From Streptomyces stelliscabiei (lineage in GTDB: Bacteria; Actinomycetota; Actinomycetes; Streptomycetales; Streptomycetaceae), in the NCBI RefSeq assembly GCF_014873495.1, contig NZ_JADBGF010000001.1:496001-560000 (forward strand): DNA of 64,000 nt. The letters run 5' to 3'. Every line of letters begins with the position of its first letter. Position 1 is the first letter of the stretch. This document shows, in pieces, positions 32,851 to 41,567 of this stretch. The translations under genes were made by a program, and so were the position numbers. Below the pieces are notes generated by a model. That model did not search any database. It had not been told where the DNA came from and saw only the letters and a program-made list of their open reading frames with translations.

Positions 32851-33421
32851 CATCGGACGAACTCGACGGCCGCGACGCGTCGCGGCCCCCGTGGTGAGTC
32901 CTGCGAGGCGACACAAGATCTCGTGAAACACGGGAGCGCAAGGAGCGTGTTCCGCAGCGGAATCGATCGTAGAACGACGGACTGATGGAGGACCCGGAGC
33001 TGGTCGCTTGCCCGGACGGAGGTCCGGGGCCGGCGCCTACCGCCATTCGCCCGGCCGGCCGGCCCAAGGGCGAACGATCGGGTCCAACCCGCTTGGCGAG
33101 GCCCTCCGCAGTCGCCATGTGGTTCGTCGCTGGCGGATCCTGCCCGTGTGCGGGCGCGACCGCACAACTCGGTGATGCGCACCGGCTTCGGTCCGCCCGG
33201 CCGGTCGACAGGCACCGGCTGACAGCCTTCGCGGGTGCATCCGAGCCCACGCGGTCGGAGCGCCCGAGCGAGCCCTCGCCCTCCGCGGCTGCCACCGAGG
33301 CGAGATACCCCGACTCGACGTCGATACCGCCCCCTCAACGCTTTCAAAATCGCCATAGGCGATCAAGTTGATCGGTAATCATCGCTTTTCATGATGTTCC
33401 GATGAATCTAGCGTGGTGCCC
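32851..33421. other. Intergenic stretch, no gene recognised
   Basis: About 570 bp between the LysR gene and the next hydrolase. Open frames on both strands are low-complexity (Pro/Arg/Gly-rich) and resemble no family I know. The last 100 bp before 33422 are AT-rich (ATCAAGTTGATCGGTAATCA) and probably hold the promoter of the hydrolase gene. Confidence 0.55.
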
Positions 33422-34279
33422 ATGACCAATCACCTGTCGAACGGCGAAAAGCTCCTCAAGATCAACGATGCCGAACTGTGCGTCGAGACCTTCGGGCACT
33501 CGACGCACCCGGCCGTCCTGCTGATCGACGGTGCGAGCGCCTCGATGCTGTGGTGGGAAACCGAGCTGTGCGAGCGGATCGCGCGTGGCGGCCGGTTCGT
33601 GATCCGCTACGACAACCGGGACACCGGGAGGTCCACCAGCTACCCGCCGGGCAGACCCGGCTACGCGTTCACCGACCTGGCCGGGGACGCTCTCGGCATC
33701 CTGGACGCCCTGCATGTCGAACGCGCGCACGTTGCATGCCGGTCCATGTCAGGCGGCATCGGGCTCATCATCGGGGTGGACCACCCCGACCGGGTGGAAT
33801 CGCTGACCTTCGTCTCCACCTCCACGGGCGAGGACGGCCTCCCACCGTCGTCGGACGAGCTCACCAGCGGAATCCCCGACAACCCGGACCCCACCGACTC
33901 CGGCGCCGTGGTGGACTTCGTCGTAGCCTCGGCGAAGGCGTGCTCGGGCGGCTCGCCCTACTTCGACGAAACCGCCACCCGCGTGCTGGTCGAGCAGGAC
34001 GTGGCTCGCACCCGCGACATCGCGGCCACCCTCGTCAACCACTACACGTTGTCCTTCGAGGGATCGTCCCGCGACTTCACCTCCATCAAGGCGCCGACTC
34101 TCGTGGTGCACGGCGACCACGACCCGGTCTGTCCCCTCCCCCACGGACATGCGCTGCACGAGGCGATTCCCGGCGCCGAACTGCTGGTTCTGAAAGGGGC
34201 CGGACACGACCTGCCGAGGCCACTGTGGGACACGTTCGTCCCGGCGCTGCTCCAGCACACGGAAAGGGGGCAAGATTGA
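33422..34279 (+). CDS. Alpha/beta hydrolase with abnormal nucleophile elbow (RdmC/methylesterase-like)
   Basis: 285-residue alpha/beta-hydrolase fold protein. The framework is well preserved: PAVLLIDGASASMLWWE, RFVIRYDNRDTGRSTSYPPGRPGYAFTDLAGDALGILDALHVERAHV, TLVVHGDHDPVCP and the late GAGHDLP. In close relatives the elbow is typically GRSMGG. Here the corresponding residues are C-R-S-M-S-G-G, so the glycine two before the serine has become Cys and the glycine after Met has become Ser. Activity may be reduced or altered. ATG at 33422 is preferred; an ATG at 33413 is also in frame. The stop overlaps the TTG start of the next gene by 4 bp, so the two are co-translated. Confidence 0.85.
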   Translation: MTNHLSNGEKLLKINDAELCVETFGHSTHPAVLLIDGASASMLWWETELCERIARGGRFVIRYDNRDTGRSTSYPPGRPGYAFTDLAGDALGILDALHVERAHVACRSMSGGIGLIIGVDHPDRVESLTFVSTSTGEDGLPPSSDELTSGIPDNPDPTDSGAVVDFVVASAKACSGGSPYFDETATRVLVEQDVARTRDIAATLVNHYTLSFEGSSRDFTSIKAPTLVVHGDHDPVCPLPHGHALHEAIPGAELLVLKGAGHDLPRPLWDTFVPALLQHTERGQD

Positions 34280-35154
34280 CCCGATTGCGTTCTGCCCTCT
34301 GGCTGCCGCTCTTCGACGATCTCGCCGACTCGATGGCGGTCGCCCGGCTGGCTGCCGAGGCGGAGGAGACCGGGTGGGACGGCGTGTTCGTATGGGACCA
34401 CCTGCGCTGGCGGGCTCCAGTACGGCGGGTGGCCGACCCGTGGATCACGCTGGCTGCGATCGCCACCGCCACCGAACGCCTCCGGTTCGGCCCCATGGTC
34501 ACCCCCCTCGCACGCCGCCGACCGGCCAAGGTCGCCAAGGAGACCGCGACATTGGACCGGCTCAGCGGCGGACGCCTCACGCTCGGCGTCGGACTCGGCA
34601 GCGAAGGCTTCGCCGGCGAGCTGAGCGCAACCGGCGAGGAGATCGACGACCGGCGGCGGGGCCGGATGCTCGACGAGTCACTGGAGATCCTCACCGCCGC
34701 GTGGTCCGGCCAGCCGGTGCACCACCACGGCCGGCACTACACCGTCGACGGCGTCTCCTTCCTTCCCCGACCGGTTCAGCTCCCCGGCGTGCCGGTATGG
34801 GCCGCGGGATTCCCCGGCAACGTCAAACCGATCCGCCGCGCCGCCCGGCACGACGGGTTCTTCCCGGTCAATCTCGAACATCCCGACCAACTCGCCGACG
34901 TCGCCAACACCCTCACCGATCTCCGCCGGCAAGAGACGACCCCGTTCGACATCGCCGTCCCCCTCCCACCCGACACCGACCCGTCGCCCTACGCCGCGGC
35001 GGGCGCCACCTGGTGGCTGGCGGAGTTCGACCCGGAAAGAGTGTCACTGGATCAGGTACGAGGCGTGGTCCGTGACGGCCCCGTCAATATCGCTGTTTCG
35101 AGGCGTACAGCACGTCGTAGTCGTGCTCGTCATGGTCGAACAGCGGGAACGTGA
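34276..35154 (+). CDS. LLM-class F420-dependent oxidoreductase with altered C terminus
   Basis: 292-residue luciferase-like oxidoreductase starting at TTG 34276, with AGGGGG upstream and a 4-bp overlap with the hydrolase stop. Conserved segments: LAAEAEETGWDGVFVWDHLRW, ATATERLRFGPMVTPLARRRPAKVAKETATLDRLSGGRLTLGVGLG, GRRMLDE-like GRMLDESLEILTAAWSGQPVHHHGRHY and PVWAAGFPGNVKPIRRAARHDGFFP. The normal C terminus ends near residue 272 (VRGVVRDGPV). The last 20 residues, rich in Arg, are read through DNA that on the other strand encodes the end of another LLM relic. The tail is therefore probably a fusion artefact of a deletion at this point. The core enzyme looks intact. Confidence 0.85.
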   Translation: MTRLRSALWLPLFDDLADSMAVARLAAEAEETGWDGVFVWDHLRWRAPVRRVADPWITLAAIATATERLRFGPMVTPLARRRPAKVAKETATLDRLSGGRLTLGVGLGSEGFAGELSATGEEIDDRRRGRMLDESLEILTAAWSGQPVHHHGRHYTVDGVSFLPRPVQLPGVPVWAAGFPGNVKPIRRAARHDGFFPVNLEHPDQLADVANTLTDLRRQETTPFDIAVPLPPDTDPSPYAAAGATWWLAEFDPERVSLDQVRGVVRDGPVNIAVSRRTARRSRARHGRTAGT

Positions 35155-35340
35155 TCGTGGATGAGCCGCGTCCGGCGACCCCTTCGATGCGTCCGGGAGC
35201 GAGGGAGGTGGGTGGTGGCGAGCTGCTGGAACACCCGGATCGGGTCGTCGGTCGACAGGACGGTGGTGGTGCCGAGCCTGACCCGGTGAGGTGGGGGGTC
35301 AGGGCGTGGAATGGACCATACCCATGCCACGGCCGGTGAC
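35084..35340 (-). pseudogene. Truncated, frameshifted LLM oxidoreductase relic
   Basis: Read on the minus strand, one frame gives VRLGTTTVLSTDDPIRVFQQLATTHLP. A shift then continues as LAPGRIEGVAGRGSSTITFPLFDHDEHDYDVLYASK. Together these match the typical LLM sequence order (LGTxTTVLSxDDPVRVFQQLAT...GRGSSxxxFPLF...YDxLYxxK). The N terminus is unclear, the frame is broken near 35215, and everything after YASK is missing at about 35090. That point is where the oppositely oriented LLM gene ends. It is a decayed fragment, not a gene. The remaining DNA to 35579 holds nothing else I recognise. Confidence 0.65.
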
Positions 35341-35579
35341 GACCCCACCGGACAGACGGCGGTCGAGGTCGAGGGCGCGGTGGAGGCGCCCTCCCTCTAC
35401 ATCCACCCGGTGCGCGCCCGCCGTGTTTGTCCTTGACCTCGTGAAGTGGACGCCTGACGCCCGTCGTTGTGCACCGCCGTCGGTGTGCCTGCCGGTCGCC
35501 CTGGCGCACTGCATGCGCTCACCCGGCATCGTCCTGTCCGCCGCGGAATTCATAAGCGGCGGCGATGCCGGGTGGATCC

Positions 35580-38138
35580 TCACGTCGCCCGGATCGCGTC
35601 CGCCGGGGCCGTGCGCAGGGCCTGGCGGGTGGGGAGTTCGATCGTGAGGAAGGCCGTCGTCACGATCGTCGCCGCGACCGCGGGGAGCAGCCAGGCCGGG
35701 CCTGCCGGCCAGGGGCGGTCCAGGAAGCCCTGGCCGAGGAGGGCGAGGGGCAGGGCGGAGAGGAGCAGGCCGGAGACGAGCGCCGCCGTGGCGACCACGG
35801 CCGCCTCGCGGCGCATCATCGCCCGGATCTGCCGCGGCGTCGTGCCGACCAGCCGCAGGGCGGCGATCTCGGTGCGGCGCTGGGCCGTGGCCGCGACCAG
35901 CTTGTTGGCGATGCTGAGGAGGAGGTAGCCGAGGAGTACGACGATCGTCGCGAGGTTGATCCACACCTCGGGCGGGGTGTCCTGCTTGCCGCCGGAGGTC
36001 GTCTGGGAGGTGTTCTCCAGGGCCAGGCCCGGGCGGGAGGCCGTCAGATCGGCCAGTGCGCGTGCCGCCGTCGCCGTGCCGTCGGTGCGGACGAGGAGGC
36101 TCTGGGTGAGGCCGGAGGTGGTGTGGCCGGCCACGAGGTCCCCGGAGACGATCAGTGAGCCGAAGCCGAGGCCCCGGTCGTAGACGGCCGCCACCCGCGC
36201 CTCGGTCCGTGTGCCGTCGCCGAGGACCAGCCGGATCCGTCGGCCGAGTCCGGCGTCCCGCGAACCGGCGACCTCGCTGCTCACGGCGACCGTGGCGCCT
36301 TTCAGACCGGTCAGAGCGCCCTCGCGCACCCCGAGGTCGAGGACCCCGGCCGCGTCCGGCGTGGCGATCAGCGCCGGTACCGACTCCACATCCGGTTCGC
36401 CGAACATCTCGTACGGCCAGACGACGGTCGTCGAGCCGACGGGTGCGGCGGAGCGCACTCCGGGCAGCTTGCGTACGGCGTCCCGTGTGCCGGCCGGCAG
36501 GCCGCCGAGGGCCGGTGCGCTCAGCCGGTACTGGGCGAGCGTGCCGGTGCGGGTGTCCTGCGCGGTCGCCGCGAGGACGGTGCTCTGCGCGAGGGTGTAG
36601 GTCAGGACGAACACGACCGCCATCGCCAGCGGGCTGACCACTGCGGCGACCCGCAGCGCGTACGCCCGCACGTTGGCGAGGGCGAGCCAGGTCGGCGCGG
36701 GCGCCGTGGGCCGCAGCCGGCGTACGGCGGCCGCCCCGACCGTGCGGACGAGGGCCGGGCCGCACAGGGCCAGGCCGATCGCGGCGACGATCCCGGCGAT
36801 GGAGGTCGCCGACGCGCCGATCACCGTGCGGGTCAGCAGCGGGGTGACGGACAGCGCGCACGCGGCGGCGATCAGCAGAGCCCCGGTGAGGGTACGGCCC
36901 TTGGAGGGCTTGCGCGGTTCGCTGCGGGACTCCGCGACGGCCTCCGTCGCGGGCATCCGGGAGGTGCGCCAGGCCGCGCCCCGGGCGGAGACCTGGACGG
37001 TCAGCGCGAGCAGGAGGAGCGTGGCGGCGGCGGGCAACGGGCCGACGGTCAGCGGAAGTTCGGGGGGCAGGACGCCTCGGTCGGCGAGCATGTCGTGGAA
37101 GCGGCCCGCCAGGAGGTAGCCGAGGGCCACTCCGGGGGCCAGGGCCACGGCCGCCACCACGGTGGACTGCGCGGCGGCCAGCCGGCGGATCTGCCGCGGG
37201 GTCGCCCCGACCGCCCGCATCAGCGCCAGGTCGCGGCGCTGCCCTGCGATCGACACACCCAGCGCGCCCGCCGTGACGAACCCGGTGATCAGCAGCACGA
37301 TCCCGCCGAGCGAACCGGCGAGGAGGATCAGTAGCGAGCGGGCCGTGCCGACGCCCGGTGCCACGCTCTCGCCGATGTCCGCGCCGGTGCGGACGGTCAG
37401 CCCGGTACCGGCCAGCCGGTCGCGTACCGCGTCGGCGACCCGCTCGCCGGTTCCGGGTGCGGTGCGCAGGCCGATCAGGTCGTAGCGGTGTGCGCTGTCG
37501 CGGCCCGCGAGGCGCAGGGCCGTGGCGTCGGCGAAGTACACGCCCGCGCCCGGTGCGTCGACCACCGCGGCGACGCGATAGCGCACGGCGGGACGGCCGC
37601 CCGCCACGACCTGGACCCGGTCCCCGGTGCGCAGACCGGTCGCGGCGGGGACGGCGATCTCGTCCGCGCCGGCCGGCGCGCGGCCGGTGACGCGCGGGCG
37701 GGCCAGCAGTTGGGTGGAGGACCAGCCGTGTCCGGCCGCCGCGGGGTCGTCGGCGGTCGCTACGACCCCTCCCCCGACGTCGACCAGCGCGGCCGGGAAG
37801 CCGAGGTCGCCGACCACGGCCGTCACCCCGGGCAGGCCCGAGAGCCGGTCGGTCAGCGACGACGGGACGCGGGCGCGCTCGGGCAGGGCGAGCGGCAGGT
37901 CGCCGTCCGGGTGGTACTCCTGATCGGCCGCGACGACGATGTCCGCGCCGCCGAGGCGGCCGGGCGGCAGCTGTGAGCGCAGCCCGGACTCGGCCAGCAC
38001 ACCGGTGCCGGTGATCAGGGCGGCCCCGCCGAGTACCGCGCACACCACGGCGAGCAGCGCGGAGATCCGGTGCGCGGCCATACGCAGGGCGATCGGGAAG
38101 AGGGGGAGGCGGGAAGGGGTGCGGAAGTGCTCGGACAT
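35580..38138 (-). CDS. FtsX-like ABC transporter permease (MacB-type)
   Basis: 852-residue membrane protein with the two-repeat FtsX architecture seen in Gram-positive antimicrobial-peptide or lipid exporters. A first transmembrane segment lies at about residues 24-48. A large extracytoplasmic domain follows, then three segments (about 270-390) with the signature AGQRRDLALMRAVGATPRQIRRLAAAQ. The second half repeats this: a segment near 500, an extracytoplasmic domain, then the terminal triple with TAQRRTEIAALRLVGTTPRQIRAMMRREA. ATG at 38138 begins 4 bp after the ATPase stop. It is the last gene of a three-gene leftward operon divergent from a two-component system, an arrangement typical of sensor-controlled detoxification transporters. 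The substrate is unknown. Confidence 0.92.
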   Translation of the reverse strand: MSEHFRTPSRLPLFPIALRMAAHRISALLAVVCAVLGGAALITGTGVLAESGLRSQLPPGRLGGADIVVAADQEYHPDGDLPLALPERARVPSSLTDRLSGLPGVTAVVGDLGFPAALVDVGGGVVATADDPAAAGHGWSSTQLLARPRVTGRAPAGADEIAVPAATGLRTGDRVQVVAGGRPAVRYRVAAVVDAPGAGVYFADATALRLAGRDSAHRYDLIGLRTAPGTGERVADAVRDRLAGTGLTVRTGADIGESVAPGVGTARSLLILLAGSLGGIVLLITGFVTAGALGVSIAGQRRDLALMRAVGATPRQIRRLAAAQSTVVAAVALAPGVALGYLLAGRFHDMLADRGVLPPELPLTVGPLPAAATLLLLALTVQVSARGAAWRTSRMPATEAVAESRSEPRKPSKGRTLTGALLIAAACALSVTPLLTRTVIGASATSIAGIVAAIGLALCGPALVRTVGAAAVRRLRPTAPAPTWLALANVRAYALRVAAVVSPLAMAVVFVLTYTLAQSTVLAATAQDTRTGTLAQYRLSAPALGGLPAGTRDAVRKLPGVRSAAPVGSTTVVWPYEMFGEPDVESVPALIATPDAAGVLDLGVREGALTGLKGATVAVSSEVAGSRDAGLGRRIRLVLGDGTRTEARVAAVYDRGLGFGSLIVSGDLVAGHTTSGLTQSLLVRTDGTATAARALADLTASRPGLALENTSQTTSGGKQDTPPEVWINLATIVVLLGYLLLSIANKLVAATAQRRTEIAALRLVGTTPRQIRAMMRREAAVVATAALVSGLLLSALPLALLGQGFLDRPWPAGPAWLLPAVAATIVTTAFLTIELPTRQALRTAPADAIRAT

Positions 38139-38141
38139 GGG

Positions 38142-38903
38142 TCAGCGCTCTCCCAACGCGACGAGTCGCTCGGCCAGTTGGGGCGCGGTGGGGTGGTCGA
38201 GGGCATCGACGACCCGGCCGTCGGCCATCACCAGCGCCTGGTGGGCGCGGGCCGCGGCGGCCGGGTCGTGGGTCACCATCACCACCGTCTGGCCCAGTTC
38301 GTCGACCAGGGCGCGCAGCAGCTCCAGCACCTCGTGCGCGCTGCGCAGATCCAGCGCTCCGGTCGGCTCGTCGGCGAACACGACGGCCGGACGGGCCGCC
38401 AACGCCCGTACCACAGCGGCGCGTTGCTGCTGTCCGCCGGAGAGTTCGGCGGGGCGCCGGCCGAGCCGGCCGGCCAGGCCGACGCGCTCCACCAGCGCCG
38501 CGATCCACTCCCGGTCCGGGGCTCGGCCGGCCAGCCGCAGCGGCAGCGTGATGTTGTCCTCGATGGTGAGGGACGGGATCAGGTTGTAGGCCTGGAACAC
38601 GAACCCGACGCGCTCGCGCCGTAGTTCGGTACGGCGGGTCTCGCTCAGACCGGCGATCTCATGGCCGTCGATGCGGACGCTGCCCGAGGTCGGCGAGTCC
38701 AGCCCGGCCGCGCAGTGCATCAGGGTGCTCTTCCCGGAGCCCGAGGGGCCCATCACGGCCAGGAAGGTGCCGGGCCGGACGGTCAGAGACACCTCGTCGA
38801 GGGCCTTCACATCGCCCGGGTAGGTCTTGGTGAGCCGCTCCAGCGCGATGGCGGGGGCAGGCGCGGGCGCGGTGGCCCGTACGGCACTGGTCGCGAGGTT
38901 CAC
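38142..38903 (-). CDS. ABC transporter ATP-binding protein (MacB/LolD-type)
   Basis: 253-residue ATPase of the LolD/MacB group, the usual partner of FtsX-like permeases. Walker A is GPSGSGKSTL, the Q-loop region reads VGFVFQAYNLIPSLT, the signature is LSGGQQQRAAVVRAL, Walker B is VVFADEPTGALD, and the His-loop is VMVTHDP. The start is GTG at 38903, overlapping the stop of the small upstream membrane protein by 4 bp. A longer in-frame reading to 39047 crosses that upstream gene and is rejected. It works with the permease just downstream. Confidence 0.93.
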   Translation of the reverse strand: MNLATSAVRATAPAPAPAIALERLTKTYPGDVKALDEVSLTVRPGTFLAVMGPSGSGKSTLMHCAAGLDSPTSGSVRIDGHEIAGLSETRRTELRRERVGFVFQAYNLIPSLTIEDNITLPLRLAGRAPDREWIAALVERVGLAGRLGRRPAELSGGQQQRAAVVRALAARPAVVFADEPTGALDLRSAHEVLELLRALVDELGQTVVMVTHDPAAAARAHQALVMADGRVVDALDHPTAPQLAERLVALGER

Positions 38904-39148
38904 CGGCGGCCGCCCTTGAGACGGCGTACGACGAGGACGGTGGCGGCGAGGGCGGTGACCCCGCCGCTGGCGAGATTCACTGCGACACCGACGGCGGCGT
39001 AGGAGGCGACCATGTTGGCGACCGCGCTGATCACCAGGACCAGCCACAGCAGGACGCGGGTGGCCTCGCCGCGGGTGACGGCCGGGGCGGGGGCGTCGTG
39101 ATGCGCGTCGTGGACGCTCAGTCGGTAGGGGTCGGTGGTCGCCATCAT
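38900..39148 (-). CDS. Small membrane protein, first gene of the ABC operon
   Basis: 82-residue protein of unknown family with two hydrophobic segments (about residues 31-52 and 55-75) and a basic C terminus (RRLKGGRR). It starts at ATG 39148 with GAAGGAGCC upstream and overlaps the ATPase start by 4 bp, so it is probably made together with the transporter. Its position between the promoter and the ATPase gene suggests an accessory role for the transporter, but no function can be read from it. Confidence 0.8.
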   Translation of the reverse strand: MMATTDPYRLSVHDAHHDAPAPAVTRGEATRVLLWLVLVISAVANMVASYAAVGVAVNLASGGVTALAATVLVVRRLKGGRR

Positions 39149-39260
39149 GGGCTCCTTCGGCGGGGACTTGGGCTGATGTCTCGGCCGGCGTCCCGGCTGA
39201 TGTCTGCGACGCTACGGACCGCGACCCCCCTCGGCCGATCCCACCAGCAGCCGGGTCGGT

Positions 39261-39278
39261 GGTACAGCCTGCTGTACC
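39261..39278. promoter_or_regulatory. Perfect inverted repeat GGTACAGC-CT-GCTGTACC, probable response-regulator operator (site 1)
   Basis: An 18-bp perfect palindrome with 8-bp arms lies between the divergent ABC operon (start 39148) and histidine kinase gene (start 39337). The identical 18 bp recurs at 41417-41434 before the CPBP protease gene. A repeated, exact palindrome flanking a LuxR-type response regulator locus is best explained as that regulator's binding site. It would control the transporter, its own two-component genes and the protease. Confidence 0.75.
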
Positions 39279-39336
39279 TCACGGCGAAGTGACCCTGCCC
39301 CTAGGGTCGTTGGCACACATCAGGAGCGGAGTGAGC

Positions 39337-40662
39337 ATGACGACGACCGACCCCACCGGCACTGCGGACGCCGACCCGACCGGCACTGCGGACCCCACCG
39401 GCACCGCTGACGCCGGCCCCACCGCCGAGCGTCCGCGGGAGGTCGCCGTCCAGGCCCTGCGGACCTCCGGTGCCGCGCTCGGGCAGCTCGTCGGCGGGCT
39501 CGGGACGGCGGCGATGGCGCTGGGCGTGCTGGTGCTGGCGGCCGTCGCCGCGGTGACCGCGCCGGCCGGGGTGGGCCTGCTCCTGGTGCCGGCCGTCGTC
39601 CGGGCCCTGCACGCCCTGGCCGACCGCGAACGGGAGCGGCTGGCCCGCTGGGGGCCCGAGATCGCCGCCCCCACCCCGCCGCCGACCGCGCCACGGGCCG
39701 CCCTCGCCCACCCCACCACCCGGCGCGAGCTGCGCTGGGCACTGCGCCACGCCAGCCTCGGGTTCCTGCTGGGGCTGCTCGGGGTGTGGCTGCCGCTGGC
39801 CGCGTTCCGGGACACCCTCTACCCCCTGGTGTGGCCGTTCATGCCGCCGGACACCAGCAGCACGTCCTTCGGCTTCGGCGTGGCGCACACCTGGACACAG
39901 GCGCTGGCGGTGAGCCTGGTCGGCGTCGGCTGGATCGCCGTCATCCTGGGTCTGACACCGGGCATGGCCCGCCTCCAGGCCCGCCCCGCACGGACGCTGC
40001 TGAGGGCCGGCCCGGACACCGACCTGTCCCTGCGGGTGGCCGAGCTGACCGCGACCCGGGCCGCCGCGCTCGACGCCCACGCCAGCGAACTGCGGCGCAT
40101 CGAGCGGTCGTTGCACGACGGGACGCAGAACCGGATCGTCACGGTGACGGTCCTGCTCGGCGCCGCCCGGCGGATGGCCGTCCGGGATCCCGAGTGCGCC
40201 GACGAGCTCCTCGAACGCGCCCAGAACGCCGCCGAGCAGGCGCTGGCCGAACTGCGCGCGGTCTCCCGCTCGATCCTCCCGCCGGTGCTGTCCGACCGGG
40301 GGCTGGCGGGGGCGCTGTCGGGCCTGGCAGCCGAGTGCGCGGTGCCGTGCCGGACGGACGTGCAGGCACCGCAGCGGTGTGCGGCGTCCGTGGAGGCCAC
40401 GGCGTACTTCGTGGTCGCGGAGGCGCTGACGAACATCGCCAAGCACAGCGGGGCGAACGCGGCGGCGGTCACCGTGCGGGCGCGGGGCGGACGGCTGCAT
40501 CTGCGGATCGAGGACGACGGGCGGGGCGGCGCCGACGAGGAGGGCGGCTCCGGACTGACCGGCATCCGCCGCAGGGTGGCGGCCCATGACGGTACGCTCC
40601 GCGTGACCAGCCCGGCGGGTGGGCCGACGGTACTCGACGTGGACCTGCCCTGCGGCACGTGA
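39337..40662 (+). CDS. Sensor histidine kinase (HisKA_3/NarL-type partner)
   Basis: 441-residue membrane histidine kinase starting at ATG 39337 after AGGAGCGGA. The first 40 residues are low complexity with three PTGTAD repeats. Four hydrophobic segments follow in two pairs (about residues 50-90 and 148-215). The dimerisation motif RIERSLHDGTQNRIVTVTVLLGAA contains the phospho-accepting His, and the ATPase domain has VAEALTNIAKHSGANAA (N box) and IEDDGRGGADEEGGSGLTGIRRRV (G boxes). The stop overlaps a possible GTG start of the response regulator at 40659. It has no obvious extracellular sensor domain, so it likely senses membrane stress or a membrane-acting compound, as kinases next to FtsX transporters do; this is inference. 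Confidence 0.93.
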   Translation: MTTTDPTGTADADPTGTADPTGTADAGPTAERPREVAVQALRTSGAALGQLVGGLGTAAMALGVLVLAAVAAVTAPAGVGLLLVPAVVRALHALADRERERLARWGPEIAAPTPPPTAPRAALAHPTTRRELRWALRHASLGFLLGLLGVWLPLAAFRDTLYPLVWPFMPPDTSSTSFGFGVAHTWTQALAVSLVGVGWIAVILGLTPGMARLQARPARTLLRAGPDTDLSLRVAELTATRAAALDAHASELRRIERSLHDGTQNRIVTVTVLLGAARRMAVRDPECADELLERAQNAAEQALAELRAVSRSILPPVLSDRGLAGALSGLAAECAVPCRTDVQAPQRCAASVEATAYFVVAEALTNIAKHSGANAAAVTVRARGGRLHLRIEDDGRGGADEEGGSGLTGIRRRVAAHDGTLRVTSPAGGPTVLDVDLPCGT

Positions 40663-40727
40663 CGTTCCGGAAGCCGCGGGGCCGGTCCACCGAACCGCCC
40701 TGTACGACAGATGAGTTGGTTACCGAC

Positions 40728-41387
40728 ATGCGCATAGTGATGGCCGAGGACGACCCGTTGCTGCGCGAGGGTCTCGCCCTGCTGCTGGGTGCCGAGGGCC
40801 TCGACGTGGTGGCGAAGACCGGGACGGCCGAAGAGGCCCTGGACGCCATCGAGGAGCACAAACCCGACGTCGCGATCCTCGACGTAAGGATGCCGCCCAC
40901 GCACACCGACGAGGGAATCCGCGCGGCGGTTCAGGCCCGGCGCCGCCGCCCCGACCTGGCCGTGCTCGTCCTGTCCGCCTACGTGGAACAGAGCTTCGCC
41001 ACCGACCTGCTCACCGGCGGGGTGGAGGGACTGGGCTATCTGCTCAAGGAACGCGTCGGCCGGGTCGAGGAGTTCCTCGACGCGCTGCACCGGGTGGCGT
41101 CCGGCGGTACCGCCATCGACCCCGAAGTCGTCGCCCAGTTGTTCACCCGCTCCCGCCAGGACACCCGGCTGGAACGGCTCAGCCCGCGCGAACGTGACGT
41201 CCTCGCCCTGATGGCCGAGGGTCTCGGCAACAGCGCGATCGCGGAGCGCCTCGTGGTCACGGACGGCGCGGTCCACAAGCACATCCGCAGCATCTTCGCC
41301 AAGCTCGACCTGTCCCCGGCCGACCAGGTGGACCGCCGGGTGGCGGCGGTCCTGCACTACCTGCGGGACGCGAGGCGACGGGGGTAG
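40728..41387 (+). CDS. LuxR/NarL-type response regulator
   Basis: 219-residue response regulator. The receiver domain begins MRIVMAEDDPLLREGLALLLGAEG with the phosphorylated Asp in VAILDVRMPP and the conserved Lys in YLLKERV. The C-terminal LuxR helix-turn-helix reads LSPRERDVLALMAEGLGNSAIAERLVVTDGAVHKHIRSIFAKL. The ATG at 40728 starts exactly at the conserved receiver sequence. A GTG at 40659, overlapping the kinase stop, would add 23 residues and cannot be ruled out as the coupled start. It likely binds the two 18-bp palindromes at 39261 and 41417. Confidence 0.94.
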   Translation: MRIVMAEDDPLLREGLALLLGAEGLDVVAKTGTAEEALDAIEEHKPDVAILDVRMPPTHTDEGIRAAVQARRRRPDLAVLVLSAYVEQSFATDLLTGGVEGLGYLLKERVGRVEEFLDALHRVASGGTAIDPEVVAQLFTRSRQDTRLERLSPRERDVLALMAEGLGNSAIAERLVVTDGAVHKHIRSIFAKLDLSPADQVDRRVAAVLHYLRDARRRG

Positions 41388-41416
41388 TACGGGACACGGG
41401 GGGGGCGGCACGGGCT

Positions 41417-41434
41417 GGTACAGCCTGCTGTACC
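41417..41434. promoter_or_regulatory. Perfect inverted repeat GGTACAGC-CT-GCTGTACC, probable response-regulator operator (site 2)
   Basis: Identical over all 18 bp to the palindrome at 39261-39278. It lies 30 bp after the response-regulator stop and 133 bp before the GTG start of the CPBP protease gene. The DNA just outside the palindrome differs between the two copies, apart from a G-rich left flank. This argues for a selected binding site rather than a duplicated segment. Confidence 0.75.
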
Positions 41435-41567
41435 CGGGGTTGGGGTGTGCGCGGCAGTGATCGGAGAGCTCGGCGCTGGTGTGCTTGCGGCATCACAAAG
41501 GGCGGCGCTCGAAGGCCGCTCAGCCGCTGCCGAGCCGCCGCTCGGCCTCCCCGAAAGGGCACCCCCG

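Noticed and set aside
35299..38508. 1069-codon minus-strand frame overlapping the FtsX permease
   Set aside because: It lies in a shifted frame of the permease and ATPase genes, is Arg/Pro/Gly-rich and has no hydrophobic segments or family motif.
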